A stretch of 46,692 bases of DNA from Verrucomicrobiota bacterium. Lineage in GTDB: Bacteria > Verrucomicrobiota > Verrucomicrobiia > Chthoniobacterales > Chthoniobacteraceae. Shown piece after piece: positions 35,505 through 44,413 of this stretch. The translations under genes were made by a program, and so were the position numbers. The stretch is from contig QQND01000016.1 in assembly GCA_003402745.1 (NCBI GenBank), positions 1 to 46,692 on the forward strand, in the 5' to 3' direction. The notes under the pieces are model-generated. The model ran no database searches. It was not told the origin of the DNA and saw only the letters and a program-made list of their open reading frames with translations. Position 1 is the stretch's first letter, and each line of letters opens with the position of its first letter.

Positions 35505-36755
35505 TTAGCCGATAAAAAGAGGCCGCATATGACGCTCGAAAATGTTGTCAGTCACCTGCTTTGCGACGATGTCTTCGTTAGCCTCGAGGAGGTCTAAGTA
35601 TCGCGCCCCGGCTTGGGCTGCGAGTTTGAAAGAGACGTGCAGAAGTTGCCTCACATTTGGGTTGAAGTCGGGATGTCCGGGGATGTGTCGGATCGTGTTT
35701 GCGAGTTGGTGTCCGCTCCAACCGGTGACGGTTTGTGCGCTTGGGAGGTCGGAGTGATGAATGTCGATAACGCTGGCGTATGGGGCGCAGAGTTCGTCGA
35801 CGTGAGCGAGCGCGTACGCATAGATTTCCTTGGTGAGTGCGAGACCGTCGCCGCCGGCCTCTGAAAGGCCTATGAGCTCCTCCAGCCAGGTGGTGCCGGC
35901 CGTTTTGAGGTGGAGTCCGGCTCCCGTGCGGGATAGGGCGCGGCGGATGACGGGATAGAGCGAAAACTTGTCGCTACCACTGTGGACGCTGAGTTTCAAG
36001 TTGGCGGGCAGGCTGTACTTCTGGACAGCGTGAGCGATGACTGCGAGATCGTCGTTGAACTCTCGCTCGAACTGCACAAGGTCGCCAACGTAGTCGACTC
36101 CTTTGTTAAAGCGGCCCGTGAATTTTGGAGCGATGGTTTGGAGAAGTACTTTTTCGTCAGCGAGTGCTGCGAGGATGATCAGAAGTTCAGAGGGAGTTTG
36201 CGGAGCATCGGTTTCGTCCATGGAAACTTCGGCGATGAAGTTGGCTTCCCCCTTCCTGGCTGCAATGTGACGGTAGATTTGTCCTGCCTCTTGAGCTGCT
36301 GAAAGGTATTTTGAAGCGACCTTTTTGATGTCTTCAAGCGTGATTTTGAAGGGGGAACCCACGCCTGGAATAGTCAAATTACCAACGAGCTCCGGATGCC
36401 GTGCGATGAACGCCTCAAGGTCTTTTTCCAGGGGGGGGTGCCCGATGGAGTCTGCGACATCCAGCGTGAAAAAATCGGAGCAGGGGATGAACCTGTCCAC
36501 GGTTTCGAGGCGAATGTGGTCGGCGTCGACGTGCCAACCGTGGGTCCAATTTTGTGCGTGGATTGCGGCTTTTGCGGCGTCAAATACGCTTTGCGGTTCT
36601 GACCCAACGAAGGTGTGCTCGCGATTGGATTTGTTCCAGACGGGTGCAACGAGGACTCCTTCGTGAGCGAGCTTTTGAAATGCGCTGAGTTGGGCCTTGG
36701 CCTGATGCGCAAAGCGGTCACCGACGCCGAAGGAAAATCTTTCTAGGGTAAGCAT
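35505..36755 (-). CDS. uxaE: Tagaturonate/fructuronate epimerase-like protein (UxaE family)
   Basis: 416 residues, cytoplasmic. The segments HGWHVDADHIRLETVDRF, EVSMDETDAPQTP, LSVHSGSDKFSLYPVIRRA and RHIPGHPDFNPNVRQLLHVSFK match the UxaE family, which epimerises D-tagaturonate to D-fructuronate in galacturonate breakdown. The His/Asp/Glu residues in the first two segments are plausible metal ligands. It is somewhat shorter than characterised UxaE. First gene of a three-gene operon with an AKR and an alcohol dehydrogenase; a divergent AraC regulator starts 99 bp away. The companion enzymes are not the usual galacturonate set, so the true substrate may differ. Confidence 0.78.
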   Translation of the reverse strand: MLTLERFSFGVGDRFAHQAKAQLSAFQKLAHEGVLVAPVWNKSNREHTFVGSEPQSVFDAAKAAIHAQNWTHGWHVDADHIRLETVDRFIPCSDFFTLDVADSIGHPPLEKDLEAFIARHPELVGNLTIPGVGSPFKITLEDIKKVASKYLSAAQEAGQIYRHIAARKGEANFIAEVSMDETDAPQTPSELLIILAALADEKVLLQTIAPKFTGRFNKGVDYVGDLVQFEREFNDDLAVIAHAVQKYSLPANLKLSVHSGSDKFSLYPVIRRALSRTGAGLHLKTAGTTWLEELIGLSEAGGDGLALTKEIYAYALAHVDELCAPYASVIDIHHSDLPSAQTVTGWSGHQLANTIRHIPGHPDFNPNVRQLLHVSFKLAAQAGARYLDLLEANEDIVAKQVTDNIFERHMRPLFIG

Positions 36756-36854
36756 AAAGAGGTTGGGTTAGGGGTCGCTTTCACTGTAGGGGGCCGGTGC
36801 GGGGTATTGGAATGGCTGGACTTGACCCAAGCATGGCTATTCTTAACCTGTTTT

Positions 36855-37784
36855 ATGCCTCTAAAAAGTGTGCCAGCCTCTGTTGAACCCTCGTTTGTGT
36901 CGCAGCAGGTGACTGAGGAGCACCGTTACTATCTCAACCTCAACCCTCCAATAAATGAAGCTTTTGTAGTGGTCTGCGGGGGGGTGGAACGCATGCGGCC
37001 AGAATACGTGGTCAGACGCACTAATTTTCCTTACTACGCGGTGGAGATGGTGGCGGATGGTGAGGGGTCTCTCGTGCTCGACGGCCGCCGCTTTGATCTA
37101 GCTCCGGGCGTTGTATTTGCCTACGGGCCGGGAGTCCCGCACACGATTCGAACCAACCCCCAGAACAGGATGCGGAAGTACTATTTTGATTTCACGGGCA
37201 CGGAGGCTTACGAATTACTTCAGGCGGCGGGTCTTGCTCAATGGAAAGCCCTCCGCGTGGCCTCGCTCCACGAGGTGACGTCTGTATTTCAGGCGCTTGG
37301 GCGCGAAGCGCGGGACGACACGCCACTGTCGCGGTCCGTTTGTGAGACGCTGGGGCGGCTTTTGTTGCTTAAGATTCAGCAGAATGTAGTCGCGGGTGGG
37401 CTCAGCGTACCCCGTTCGTATGCAACCTACGAGCGTCTGCGCAGATATATCGAGCAGAACTATTTGAGGTTGGGCACGGTGGATGAAATTGCAGGGGAGT
37501 GCCACGTGACGCCGGTTTACGTGTCGCGCCTGTTTCGCAGGTTCGGACAATCTGGGGCTTATCAATTTCTGCTCCGGCTCAAAATGAACCATGCTGCCGA
37601 GTTGCTTGAGTCCGGTCTTTTAGTGAAGGAAATAGCTAGCCGGACTGGGTTCGCAGACGCTTTTCAGTTTTCGAGGGCGTTTAAACGGGTTCATGGCGTG
37701 CCGCCAGCGGTGCTTCAGGCCTCCAGGCGGCCTGTGTTTTTTTCAACCGATACCGGAGTTGCAGCCCAGTTCGACATCCAGTAA
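36855..37784 (+). CDS. AraC-family transcriptional regulator
   Basis: 309 residues. An N-terminal cupin-like sensor part (YYAVEMVADGEGSLVLDG, FAYGPGVPHTIR, about 60-115) is followed by a C-terminal double helix-turn-helix (LGTVDEIAGECHVTPVYVSRLFR and KEIASRTGFADAFQFSRAFKR). This is the sugar-responsive AraC layout. The ATG at 36855 is preferred to 36807 because it yields a normal N-terminus. It is divergent from the uxaE-like operon, with only 99 bp between starts, so it very likely controls that operon in response to its sugar substrate (inference). About 17 residues after the last HTH helix look unconserved. Confidence 0.9.
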   Translation: MPLKSVPASVEPSFVSQQVTEEHRYYLNLNPPINEAFVVVCGGVERMRPEYVVRRTNFPYYAVEMVADGEGSLVLDGRRFDLAPGVVFAYGPGVPHTIRTNPQNRMRKYYFDFTGTEAYELLQAAGLAQWKALRVASLHEVTSVFQALGREARDDTPLSRSVCETLGRLLLLKIQQNVVAGGLSVPRSYATYERLRRYIEQNYLRLGTVDEIAGECHVTPVYVSRLFRRFGQSGAYQFLLRLKMNHAAELLESGLLVKEIASRTGFADAFQFSRAFKRVHGVPPAVLQASRRPVFFSTDTGVAAQFDIQ

Positions 37785-38150
37785 TAGCCTCCTTTTTGGA
37801 GCGATATCCATACGGGAAGGAGACTCTTTGCCGGGGATGACATCTCGCGTCCGCGTGGGCGCGCCAGCGGACTTAAGCAATGTGCCGTTCTCGAGGAGTT
37901 CGCTGCCATCCAGATGCTGGACATCCAGTTGGCAACTAGGGATGGCCGTGCAGATCCCGGAGGAGCGACTGGAACGCAAAACGCCTGCCTGCGCCAAAGG
38001 CCAATGACAAAGCGAACACACACGGAAACACACGATTTCCTGACTAGTCCCTTGGCGGAAGCTCCACAGCAAACCCGTGCCGTTTGAATTCTAGGCGCGT
38101 CGCGTGGACACGGTTGTAACTCGACACGGAAGCGATTTCATGGAACCATT
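37743..38150 (-). pseudogene. Possible decayed carbohydrate-binding-domain gene (NPCBM/discoidin-like remnant)
   Basis: This stretch of about 400 bp, mostly intergenic, has no intact gene. The minus strand shows fragments in different frames. One reads LDGSELLENGTLLKSAGAP followed by a KRRLLLDVELG segment, recalling the NPCBM pattern (DGxELxxSGxL...AP...LxLxV). Upstream, SSYNRVHATRLEFKRHGFAV before a stop recalls a discoidin strand. Frame changes and stops separate the pieces. The match is by eye and weak; the region may simply be noncoding. Confidence 0.22.
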
Positions 38151-38168
38151 GTCAAAACTGAACACTAT

Positions 38169-38609
38169 ATGCGCCGCAATCTATCCAGCGCCTTAATTTT
38201 TCTTGTGGGGGCCACCTTTGGGCTTGCTGCTGAAACGCCCTCGCCATCCTCAAAAACCACTCCCCGGACTGCGGAGCCCTCCAGTTCGAGCCAGTCCTCA
38301 AAAGACGCGTCCAAGGAGGCGTCGAAGACACGGAAGATTTCGAAGGAAAAGCCCTCCCAGTCCCCGGGTGAAAAAGCGGGTAAGACTGAAGACGAGCGCT
38401 TTACGGTTGCACGAAAGGCCGCTTACGAAGATTCGCGTGTTTCCGAACTCCGCGCCAAGGTGGATTCCTCGAAGAGTGACGAGACCGCAAACAAGGCGAT
38501 GCGCTCCTATTTGAAGGCGTTGTACGGGAAAATGCGGTCCATCGAGCCCCCTTTGGAAGAGCGTATTAACATGACAGAGGCCGCTGCTCTCCGGGCGATT
38601 CCCCAATAG
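38169..38609 (+). CDS. Small secreted low-complexity protein, function unknown
   Basis: 146 residues. Signal peptide about 1-20 (SALIFLVGATFGLAA). A Ser/Thr/Lys/Pro-rich low-complexity linker spans about 23-75. A C-terminal helical part (about 80-146: ARKAAYEDSRVSELRAK, YLKALYGKMRSIEPPLEERI) resembles helical tails I have seen in Verrucomicrobia secreted proteins, with charged residues spaced for an amphipathic helix. Not recognised as a named family. It precedes a small membrane-protein gene by 56 bp. Confidence 0.72.
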   Translation: MRRNLSSALIFLVGATFGLAAETPSPSSKTTPRTAEPSSSSQSSKDASKEASKTRKISKEKPSQSPGEKAGKTEDERFTVARKAAYEDSRVSELRAKVDSSKSDETANKAMRSYLKALYGKMRSIEPPLEERINMTEAAALRAIPQ

Positions 38610-38665
38610 TTGGATCACCCGACCGCTGGCCCCTCGGCGGCCTCGGAAGAAATGCTGAGTCAGGG

Positions 38666-39085
38666 ATGAGTTTCCTCCAATCGCACGCCGCGATCAGCCT
38701 TGCTCTAGCCTGCGTGTTATGGCTGGTGCAGCTAGTCATCTACCCGGCGTTTCGGTTCATCGATCCCCATGAGTTTTCACGCTGGCACTACAGGTACACG
38801 GGCGCAGTGACCTGGGTGGTCGCACCCCTGATTTTGTTGCAAGCGGCTGGCGTGGTGGAGCGCTTTTTATTCCTCCAGAGCCCAGACTTGTTATGGGCAA
38901 TCGAATGTTTCAACACCGTCCTCGCGTGGACCGTGACTGTAACGGTGTCCGTTCCTCTGCACTCCCAACTCCAGCGTGCCCGGAACGAGAAAACCATGCG
39001 CAAACTAGTCGTCACGAACTGGGTGAGGACCGCCTCCTGGAGCGCCACCGCTGCATGTAGTTGGATTGCGGCCTCTCGGGCTTAG
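38666..39085 (+). CDS. Four-TM membrane protein, function unknown
   Basis: 139 residues with about four hydrophobic segments (near 8-28, 47-67, 80-98 and 115-137). The loop YPAFRFIDPHEFSRWHYRYT and the late NWVRTASWSATAA segment resemble small conserved membrane proteins of the DUF1772 kind, but I cannot name the family with confidence. The ATG directly precedes the hydrophobic N-terminus. It converges with a glycosyltransferase gene; two hairpins lie between them. Confidence 0.68.
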   Translation: MSFLQSHAAISLALACVLWLVQLVIYPAFRFIDPHEFSRWHYRYTGAVTWVVAPLILLQAAGVVERFLFLQSPDLLWAIECFNTVLAWTVTVTVSVPLHSQLQRARNEKTMRKLVVTNWVRTASWSATAACSWIAASRA

Positions 39086-39217
39086 AAGGCATCAACACCG
39101 GAAATAGCGGGCTAGATGGCGGAGACATCGGCGCAAATAGGCAGTCCGATGGTTGTTTAAGCGCGGCACCAGAAGGCGCGGGCGTTTAGAGAAGGGCGCG
39201 CGGGAGCGCTTACCTCG

Positions 39218-39235
39218 AGACCCTGTGAAGGGTCT
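39218..39235 (+). terminator. Hairpin with a GNRA-type loop, possible transcription terminator
   Basis: AGACCCT (39218-39224) pairs perfectly with AGGGTCT (39229-39235) around the loop GTGA. It lies between convergent genes. No T-run follows, so termination is only suggested by position. Confidence 0.35.
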
Positions 39236-39263
39236 ACAAGGATGCGCGCAGCGTGAGACAGCA

Positions 39264-39282
39264 GGGCTTTTAAAAGAAGCCC
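39264..39282. terminator. Hairpin between convergent genes
   Basis: GGGCTT (39264-39269) pairs with AAGCCC (39277-39282), with a 7-nt AT-rich loop. It lies 46 bp past the stop of the minus-strand glycosyltransferase gene. No clear T-run on either strand. Confidence 0.35.
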
Positions 39283-39327
39283 CGAGCATCTTCCCTTTGA
39301 ACAGCGAGAGTTTCCTTCGCGGGGGTG

Positions 39328-40320
39328 TCAAGTTCCGCTCAGCGCGCAGGCTCCACGGGTTTCCGCTACGGTCCCGACCCCTCGCTCAGGCAGGATTGGA
39401 GCCAGCCCATAGCGAGCATATTTGCGAGTGCCATTTTTGTACCGCAAGTAAGCTCTGTAGAAAGCGACCTGTTCAACCATCCGGATTTCGCCCCGCCCAC
39501 AACCCTCTTGTTCCATCCTTGCTAGAGGGTGGCTAATCCGGTGCAAGGCGAGAGCTATGCCCCACAGTATTCTGAAGAAAACCGCCCCTTGAACCGCTTG
39601 ATGCTCCCAGTGAAAACACAACATCGCGGAAGACCGACCGCTGGCCTCTCCGTGGCCCAACCAGGCGCGCCGCAAAAGCCGGTTTTCTTCAAAATGGTGT
39701 TCGACCTCGCACTCTGACTGCAGGATCCGAAACCCCGCCCTAAGCATCTGATGCGAAAACAAGGTGTCATCGCGCTGTCCGGAACCGCCTGGTCCCAGTT
39801 CAGTTTCAAAATGCGGCACTTTATGCAGTACAGATCGCAGAAATGCCATATTAGCGCCTACCATCGTTAAGTCGTCTTTCGAGCGAAATCTGTTGTCCGC
39901 AAGCCTGAAAAAATGGGTTCGCAGCATCCATTTCCGCTCCAGATGAGCCGCCATCCGTACCCGACCGGAGACGCCGTCTGCCTGACCGGCGAGCAAGGGG
40001 GCTGTCATTTGTAGAATCCAGTTGGGAGGCAAGCGCACATCATCATCCGTCCAGAGCAATAAATCTCCTTGAGACACGCTTATCGCACGGTTGCACGCGT
40101 GCCCCTTGCCTCGTTGGGGTTCGTAGAGATAAGAAACCGGTATGAGTTCGGAGGCATAGCCCTGAACCACCTTCCTCGTATGGTCCACGGAACCATTGTC
40201 AACGATGATCAAATTAACGGACAAAAACGAGGGCACCTTCAATCTCTCCACCGATTTAAGTGTCTCACGCAAATGCTCTGCCCTGTTGCAGGTACAGATG
40301 ATGATTGTAGCCGTCTTCAT
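39328..40320 (-). CDS. Family 2 glycosyltransferase
   Basis: 330 residues, GT-A fold. The N-terminal nucleotide-binding block TIIICTCNRAEHLRETL and VDNGSVDHTRK, then the metal-binding TDDDVRLPPNW with Asp92-94, are diagnostic. The later PGGSGQRDDTLFSHQML segment is the acceptor/base ED-like region. A hydrophobic stretch near the C-terminus (about 255-275, FFRILWGIALALH) may associate it with the membrane. The ATG at 40320 is preferred to 40431, since it sits four residues before the conserved strand. Isolated, with no polysaccharide cluster nearby; the product is unknown. Confidence 0.9.
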   Translation of the reverse strand: MKTATIIICTCNRAEHLRETLKSVERLKVPSFLSVNLIIVDNGSVDHTRKVVQGYASELIPVSYLYEPQRGKGHACNRAISVSQGDLLLWTDDDVRLPPNWILQMTAPLLAGQADGVSGRVRMAAHLERKWMLRTHFFRLADNRFRSKDDLTMVGANMAFLRSVLHKVPHFETELGPGGSGQRDDTLFSHQMLRAGFRILQSECEVEHHFEENRLLRRAWLGHGEASGRSSAMLCFHWEHQAVQGAVFFRILWGIALALHRISHPLARMEQEGCGRGEIRMVEQVAFYRAYLRYKNGTRKYARYGLAPILPERGVGTVAETRGACALSGT

Positions 40321-40770
40321 AGTTTTCAGTTTGAGGACTGACACTCCACCGCTTCGCCTTTGGCGCACCACTCCCACTTGCCCGCTGGGGCCGCAATGAA
40401 TCCCTTGGTGTCGGATCAAAACAGGATGCACAGAAGGATAGTCCCCTCCTATGACTTCGCCTCTGGACGATCTGATGCGTGCTCCAGAATCTAGGAAATT
40501 GACTTACTGTTTCAAGATACACGGCCCAGGGCGCCCAATTTTCATTTGAAGGACAAGCCCACAGTGAGTCTTAAACCCCACCATCGCGTAACCGCAGGAA
40601 CACCCGGCCGTTGAGAGGTCTCTGAATCACGTGCTCAACAGCAAACTCCTGAAATCCAGGGTGTTCCCTAGCTTTTAAAATGCCTCTCAACCCCCATTAG
40701 CAAACAACTTTTTGAAACACAGCGGCGGGCGGGCCGCGTGTAAAGCCAATGCAACCGTCAAAGCCGTATA
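40321..40770. other. Intergenic region with two interleaved 9-bp inverted repeats
   Basis: No gene is seen in these 450 bp, which lie between the DUF1552 gene and the glycosyltransferase gene on the minus strand. GGAACACCC (40597-40605) pairs with GGGTGTTCC (40659-40667). GTTGAGAGG (40610-40618) pairs with CCTCTCAAC (40683-40691). The two are interleaved, a pseudoknot-like order. The region could be a structured 3' or 5' untranslated RNA, or chance. Confidence 0.5.
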
Positions 40771-42177
40771 CTAAACTTCTGCAATCCCGCCCAACTGCGG
40801 CAGGTGTTTCGTGGCAATCCCGATGGGCCGGTCCAAGGGGATCCCCGCGCTGGTGAGAATTGTTCCCAGTAAATCCCCCTGGTTCCCGCTGACATCCGTG
40901 AGGAAACGCCCCGTCTGAATCGCTCCGCCCCCTTTGCCTGCGAGAATGAACGGCAGGTTCTCCCGCGAGTGTTTGTTGCCGTCCTCCAGCCCGGAACCCC
41001 ACATCATGATGCAGTTGTCCAGGAGTGTGCCCTCGCCTTCTTTCAGACTGTGCATCCTCTGGATCATATAGGCGAACTGCTCCACGTTGAAGGCGCTGAT
41101 TTTCGCCACCTTGCCGGACTTTTCCGGTTGGTTGTTGTGGTGGGTTACGGAATGGTGCTCGTCGGTGAAGCCTAGCTCCGGATACGAAACCCCGTTTGGG
41201 GTAGAGCCAATGTAGGTGCTCACGCGCGTGGTGTCAGTCTGGAACGCCAGAACGGTGAGATCACACATGATCTTCATATATTCGCTGCGCCTGTCGCCTT
41301 CCGGTATCCTGATTTCAATCGGAGGGGAATCAGAGGCGTTCCGCTTCGTCACGCTTACTCCGGCGGCTTCCAGCGCCGCTTCCTTCTGTCGGTACTCGAT
41401 GGCCACAATGCGCCGTTCCAAAGAACGCACGCAGTCGAGATATTCGTCCAGTTTGTGTTGGTCGTTGTAACTGAGCCTTCGGCGCAGACCCCGGGCTCCT
41501 TCAAGAACCAGGTCGAGCATCCCGCCCTCTAGCGGATCTGACGGAAGGGCCCCGCCGGATTTTATGCCACCTGCAACGCCCGTCTGGTTTTTAAAAAGCC
41601 TGCTCAGCACGTTTCGCGGATTTGTTTCGGCCGGCACCGGCTGGGTCGATGAGCGGAAACTGCAGTGCGAATAATAGGCCTCGTTCAGGCCCTCCTGGTT
41701 CTCTTTATGAGTCTGCGGCATCGTCGCGAGCTCCAGAGACGGCAGCGCCGTAAAACCTCCCACATAATTTGCAGCAATCTGATCGGCCGAGGTCGCAATA
41801 TGGATCTGATTCCGACGATTTGCGTCCGGAAGCGTCGCCGTAAGCCAGGTCGAAAGCTCAAGCGCGTGAGGCGCCCCGTTAAGAGGCGCAATCGGCACCC
41901 CGGAAATTCCCTTCATCATCAGGCACTGGTGGATCACTGGGCGCAGGGATTCCAGACCGGGGGGCAGGTCCGTCAGAAACGTCTCCGAACTCTTCGGCCA
42001 GAAATCATCCATGATCACCCCGTGAGGCATGTACATGAAACCCAGGCGCACTGGGGGTTTGTAAGCCATTCCCTTGGGCGACTCCGCCCAGCCCATGGTC
42101 TCAAGCAAAGGCAGGGCTAGGGAAGCCCCTAAGCCGCGCAAACAGGTGCGACGATCAATTAGCCAGTTTTTTTCCAT
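40771..42177 (-). CDS. DUF1552 family secreted protein
   Basis: 468 residues. The N-terminal [19 protein letters not shown] is a twin-arginine-like signal with a hydrophobic run. The DUF1552 body shows [61 protein letters not shown] and [21 protein letters not shown]. This His-rich set could bind metal, but the biochemical role of the family is not established. Its start overlaps the end of the upstream DUF1592-type gene by 23 bp, so the two are coupled. Confidence 0.92.
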   Translation of the reverse strand: MEKNWLIDRRTCLRGLGASLALPLLETMGWAESPKGMAYKPPVRLGFMYMPHGVIMDDFWPKSSETFLTDLPPGLESLRPVIHQCLMMKGISGVPIAPLNGAPHALELSTWLTATLPDANRRNQIHIATSADQIAANYVGGFTALPSLELATMPQTHKENQEGLNEAYYSHCSFRSSTQPVPAETNPRNVLSRLFKNQTGVAGGIKSGGALPSDPLEGGMLDLVLEGARGLRRRLSYNDQHKLDEYLDCVRSLERRIVAIEYRQKEAALEAAGVSVTKRNASDSPPIEIRIPEGDRRSEYMKIMCDLTVLAFQTDTTRVSTYIGSTPNGVSYPELGFTDEHHSVTHHNNQPEKSGKVAKISAFNVEQFAYMIQRMHSLKEGEGTLLDNCIMMWGSGLEDGNKHSRENLPFILAGKGGGAIQTGRFLTDVSGNQGDLLGTILTSAGIPLDRPIGIATKHLPQLGGIAEV

Positions 42178-44125
42178 GGGATTCTTCTTTCTCTTCCTGA
42201 ATGCGCTGATGCAAAAATGGATAGCTGCTCACCACCTGCATCACAAGCGTTTGCAGCCGATATCCGTCCCGTGCAATCGCCTCCGTCAAACCGTCCACCA
42301 CAATTTCGTCATACCCCTCAAGCTGCCGGCAAAGCGCGTACGCAAGCAGCTTCTCCGTAAAGTTCCGGCTGAAATCAGCGGTGCGGCCGGCGATGAGTTT
42401 CTTGAGCTCGAACGGGGAGGAAAACCGTTTTCCGCCTGGCAACTCGCCCGTAGCATCAATGGCGCCGCCCCCTTCGTCCTGCTCCCTCCACCGCCCAATG
42501 GCGTCAAAGTTCTCCAGCCCGAATCCTATTGGGTCAAGTACCTTGTGGCAATTGGCGCACACCGGGTTCTTTCGGTGAAGTTCCGTTCTTTGGCGCAGAG
42601 TTAAGGATGCGACCTTGGTTTTGTCCTGCTTTTCAAGAGACGGAACATTGGGAGGCGCGGGCGGGACGTGCTCGCCCAAAACCTGCTCCAACACCCAGAC
42701 CCCGCGATTGACTGGGCTTGTCCGGTTTGGAAAGGAAGTCGTGGCCAGCACTCCCGGCATTCCCAGAATGCCTCCACGGTTGGGGTTTTTAAGGCTGACC
42801 CTTCGCATTTCCGAGCCGGAAACTTCCCCCTCGAGCCCGTAAATACCAGCCAAGGCTCCGTTCAAAAAGGTGTAATCAGCGTCAATAAACCGCTCGATGC
42901 TGCTGTTTTCGCGCAGGATGGACTCAAACAGCATCCGCGCTTCATCGTACATTGCTGCCCGCACGGGGCCGACCATCTGTGGAAATTTCGCAGCGTCAAA
43001 GGTCTTTCCAGCCAGCTTGCCCAAGCCCAGCCACTGCGCGCCGAATCCATCAAAAAGTGCTCTCGAACGGGGATCGTTCAAAAGCCTCCGGACCTGCGCG
43101 CCTAGCACGTCCGGTTCGCGAAGTTTTCCCGCATCCGCGAGCGCCGCAAGCTCTGCATCAGGCATCGTCGCCCACAGAAAATACGAGAGCCGTGCGGCAA
43201 GCTGATAGTCATCGATCGCGACAATGGCGATGCCGGGCTCTGGGTCGCGATCCGGTGTGATGTACAGAAACTGAGGGGAAACCAGAAGGGCCTTCAGAAC
43301 TAGCCGCAGGGCTTCAAAGTACGGGCGACCGTTTTCAACTGCTAAGTCAAACACCGACATCAAGACATCCGCCTCCGACACGCTTGCAGGCCGGCGGTAG
43401 GCCGTGCGCGCCAGCGAGCGCACAATGCCACGCGCCGCTTCACGGCGTCCCTCCGTAAGTGGAGGGGACACTCCAAACAAACGCTTTTGGAGCGCGGTTG
43501 GCGGCGAGCCTTCCGGTGCCAAAACGCGGCCGAGCACCTCATTGGCAATCCCCAAGTACTGCTCCATCAGCAGGGGGGAGAGCGAATTCAGATACCCTGC
43601 TCCAAACACCTCCTCGGGCAAGTCCTCGGCCAATGAGGGTTCGGCCCCGAGAAAATCACGCAGCGTGTTGCCGTACTCCACCTTGTTCAAACGGCGAATC
43701 ACAAACAAACCGGGGTCTTTCGGGCTCAAATATTTCATCGCGTTGACCCACTCTATGAACGTCTGGCTCTCCTCGGGCGTCGGTTGCTTCTTTGCGTCCT
43801 CCGGCGGCATGTCATGCGCCTTGAGGGTCGCGGCCGATTGTTTCCACTGTTTCCGAAAGCTCGCCGCCCCCGGGTCTTTCAAGGCGGAACGGAACGTCAT
43901 CCCGCCCTTCCGCTTTTTATCCCCGTGGCATTCCGTGCAATATTCAGTAACGAAGGGGATGATTTTCTCCTGAAATTCTTTTTTTGCGGCGGCCTGCGCC
44001 ACAGCGAGATCCACTAGGGGTGCAACTTCCGCCCCGCGTGAGGAGGGCGTCGCAACAGCAAAACCACACGCGCTTGCAACGCAAAGCCCTTTCACAATCA
44101 CCTCAGGAACCAGTCTTCTCCCCAT
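42155..44125 (-). CDS. Secreted cytochrome-c-like DUF1592/DUF1588 family protein
   Basis: About 656 residues. The preferred start, 44125, gives an N-terminus [13 protein letters not shown] leading to a hydrophobic signal segment; an upstream in-frame ATG at 44224 would add 33 residues. An N-terminal heme site CTECHGD is followed by the DUF1587/1592/1588/1585 series: [54 protein letters not shown], a second [19 protein letters not shown], and [18 protein letters not shown]. This domain set is characteristic of Planctomycetes and Verrucomicrobia. It is paired with DUF1552, overlapping it by 23 bp. Function unknown; export and heme binding are inferred. Confidence 0.9.
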   Translation of the reverse strand: MGRRLVPEVIVKGLCVASACGFAVATPSSRGAEVAPLVDLAVAQAAAKKEFQEKIIPFVTEYCTECHGDKKRKGGMTFRSALKDPGAASFRKQWKQSAATLKAHDMPPEDAKKQPTPEESQTFIEWVNAMKYLSPKDPGLFVIRRLNKVEYGNTLRDFLGAEPSLAEDLPEEVFGAGYLNSLSPLLMEQYLGIANEVLGRVLAPEGSPPTALQKRLFGVSPPLTEGRREAARGIVRSLARTAYRRPASVSEADVLMSVFDLAVENGRPYFEALRLVLKALLVSPQFLYITPDRDPEPGIAIVAIDDYQLAARLSYFLWATMPDAELAALADAGKLREPDVLGAQVRRLLNDPRSRALFDGFGAQWLGLGKLAGKTFDAAKFPQMVGPVRAAMYDEARMLFESILRENSSIERFIDADYTFLNGALAGIYGLEGEVSGSEMRRVSLKNPNRGGILGMPGVLATTSFPNRTSPVNRGVWVLEQVLGEHVPPAPPNVPSLEKQDKTKVASLTLRQRTELHRKNPVCANCHKVLDPIGFGLENFDAIGRWREQDEGGGAIDATGELPGGKRFSSPFELKKLIAGRTADFSRNFTEKLLAYALCRQLEGYDEIVVDGLTEAIARDGYRLQTLVMQVVSSYPFLHQRIQEEKEESHGKKLAN

Positions 44126-44413
44126 GAAAATTCGCGAAAGATTTCCAAAGCCCTTTTTCTTCCAGGTCTTTACGCAAGACGCAGGCGGATGGATAAACAC
44201 GACTCGGCTTAAACTAAACGGCATTACAGTTTGTTAACCCCCAGAAATAACAATCCATAACCTCTTTTTTGTCCGAATCGTTGTTTCCAAGGCTGAACCT
44301 GCCCAAAAAACTCGCGCGAAAAGAGGGAGGGGCGATCCACCAGGCTTGAAGAGCTTTTACCCCTCTCGAAGGTTGCGAAACGCTCCAGCCACGGCCATCA
44401 TGCCAATCTACTC

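Noticed and set aside
36822-36843. Promoter TTGACC / TATTCT before the AraC gene
   Set aside because: The spacing is only 10 bp, too short for a sigma-70 promoter.
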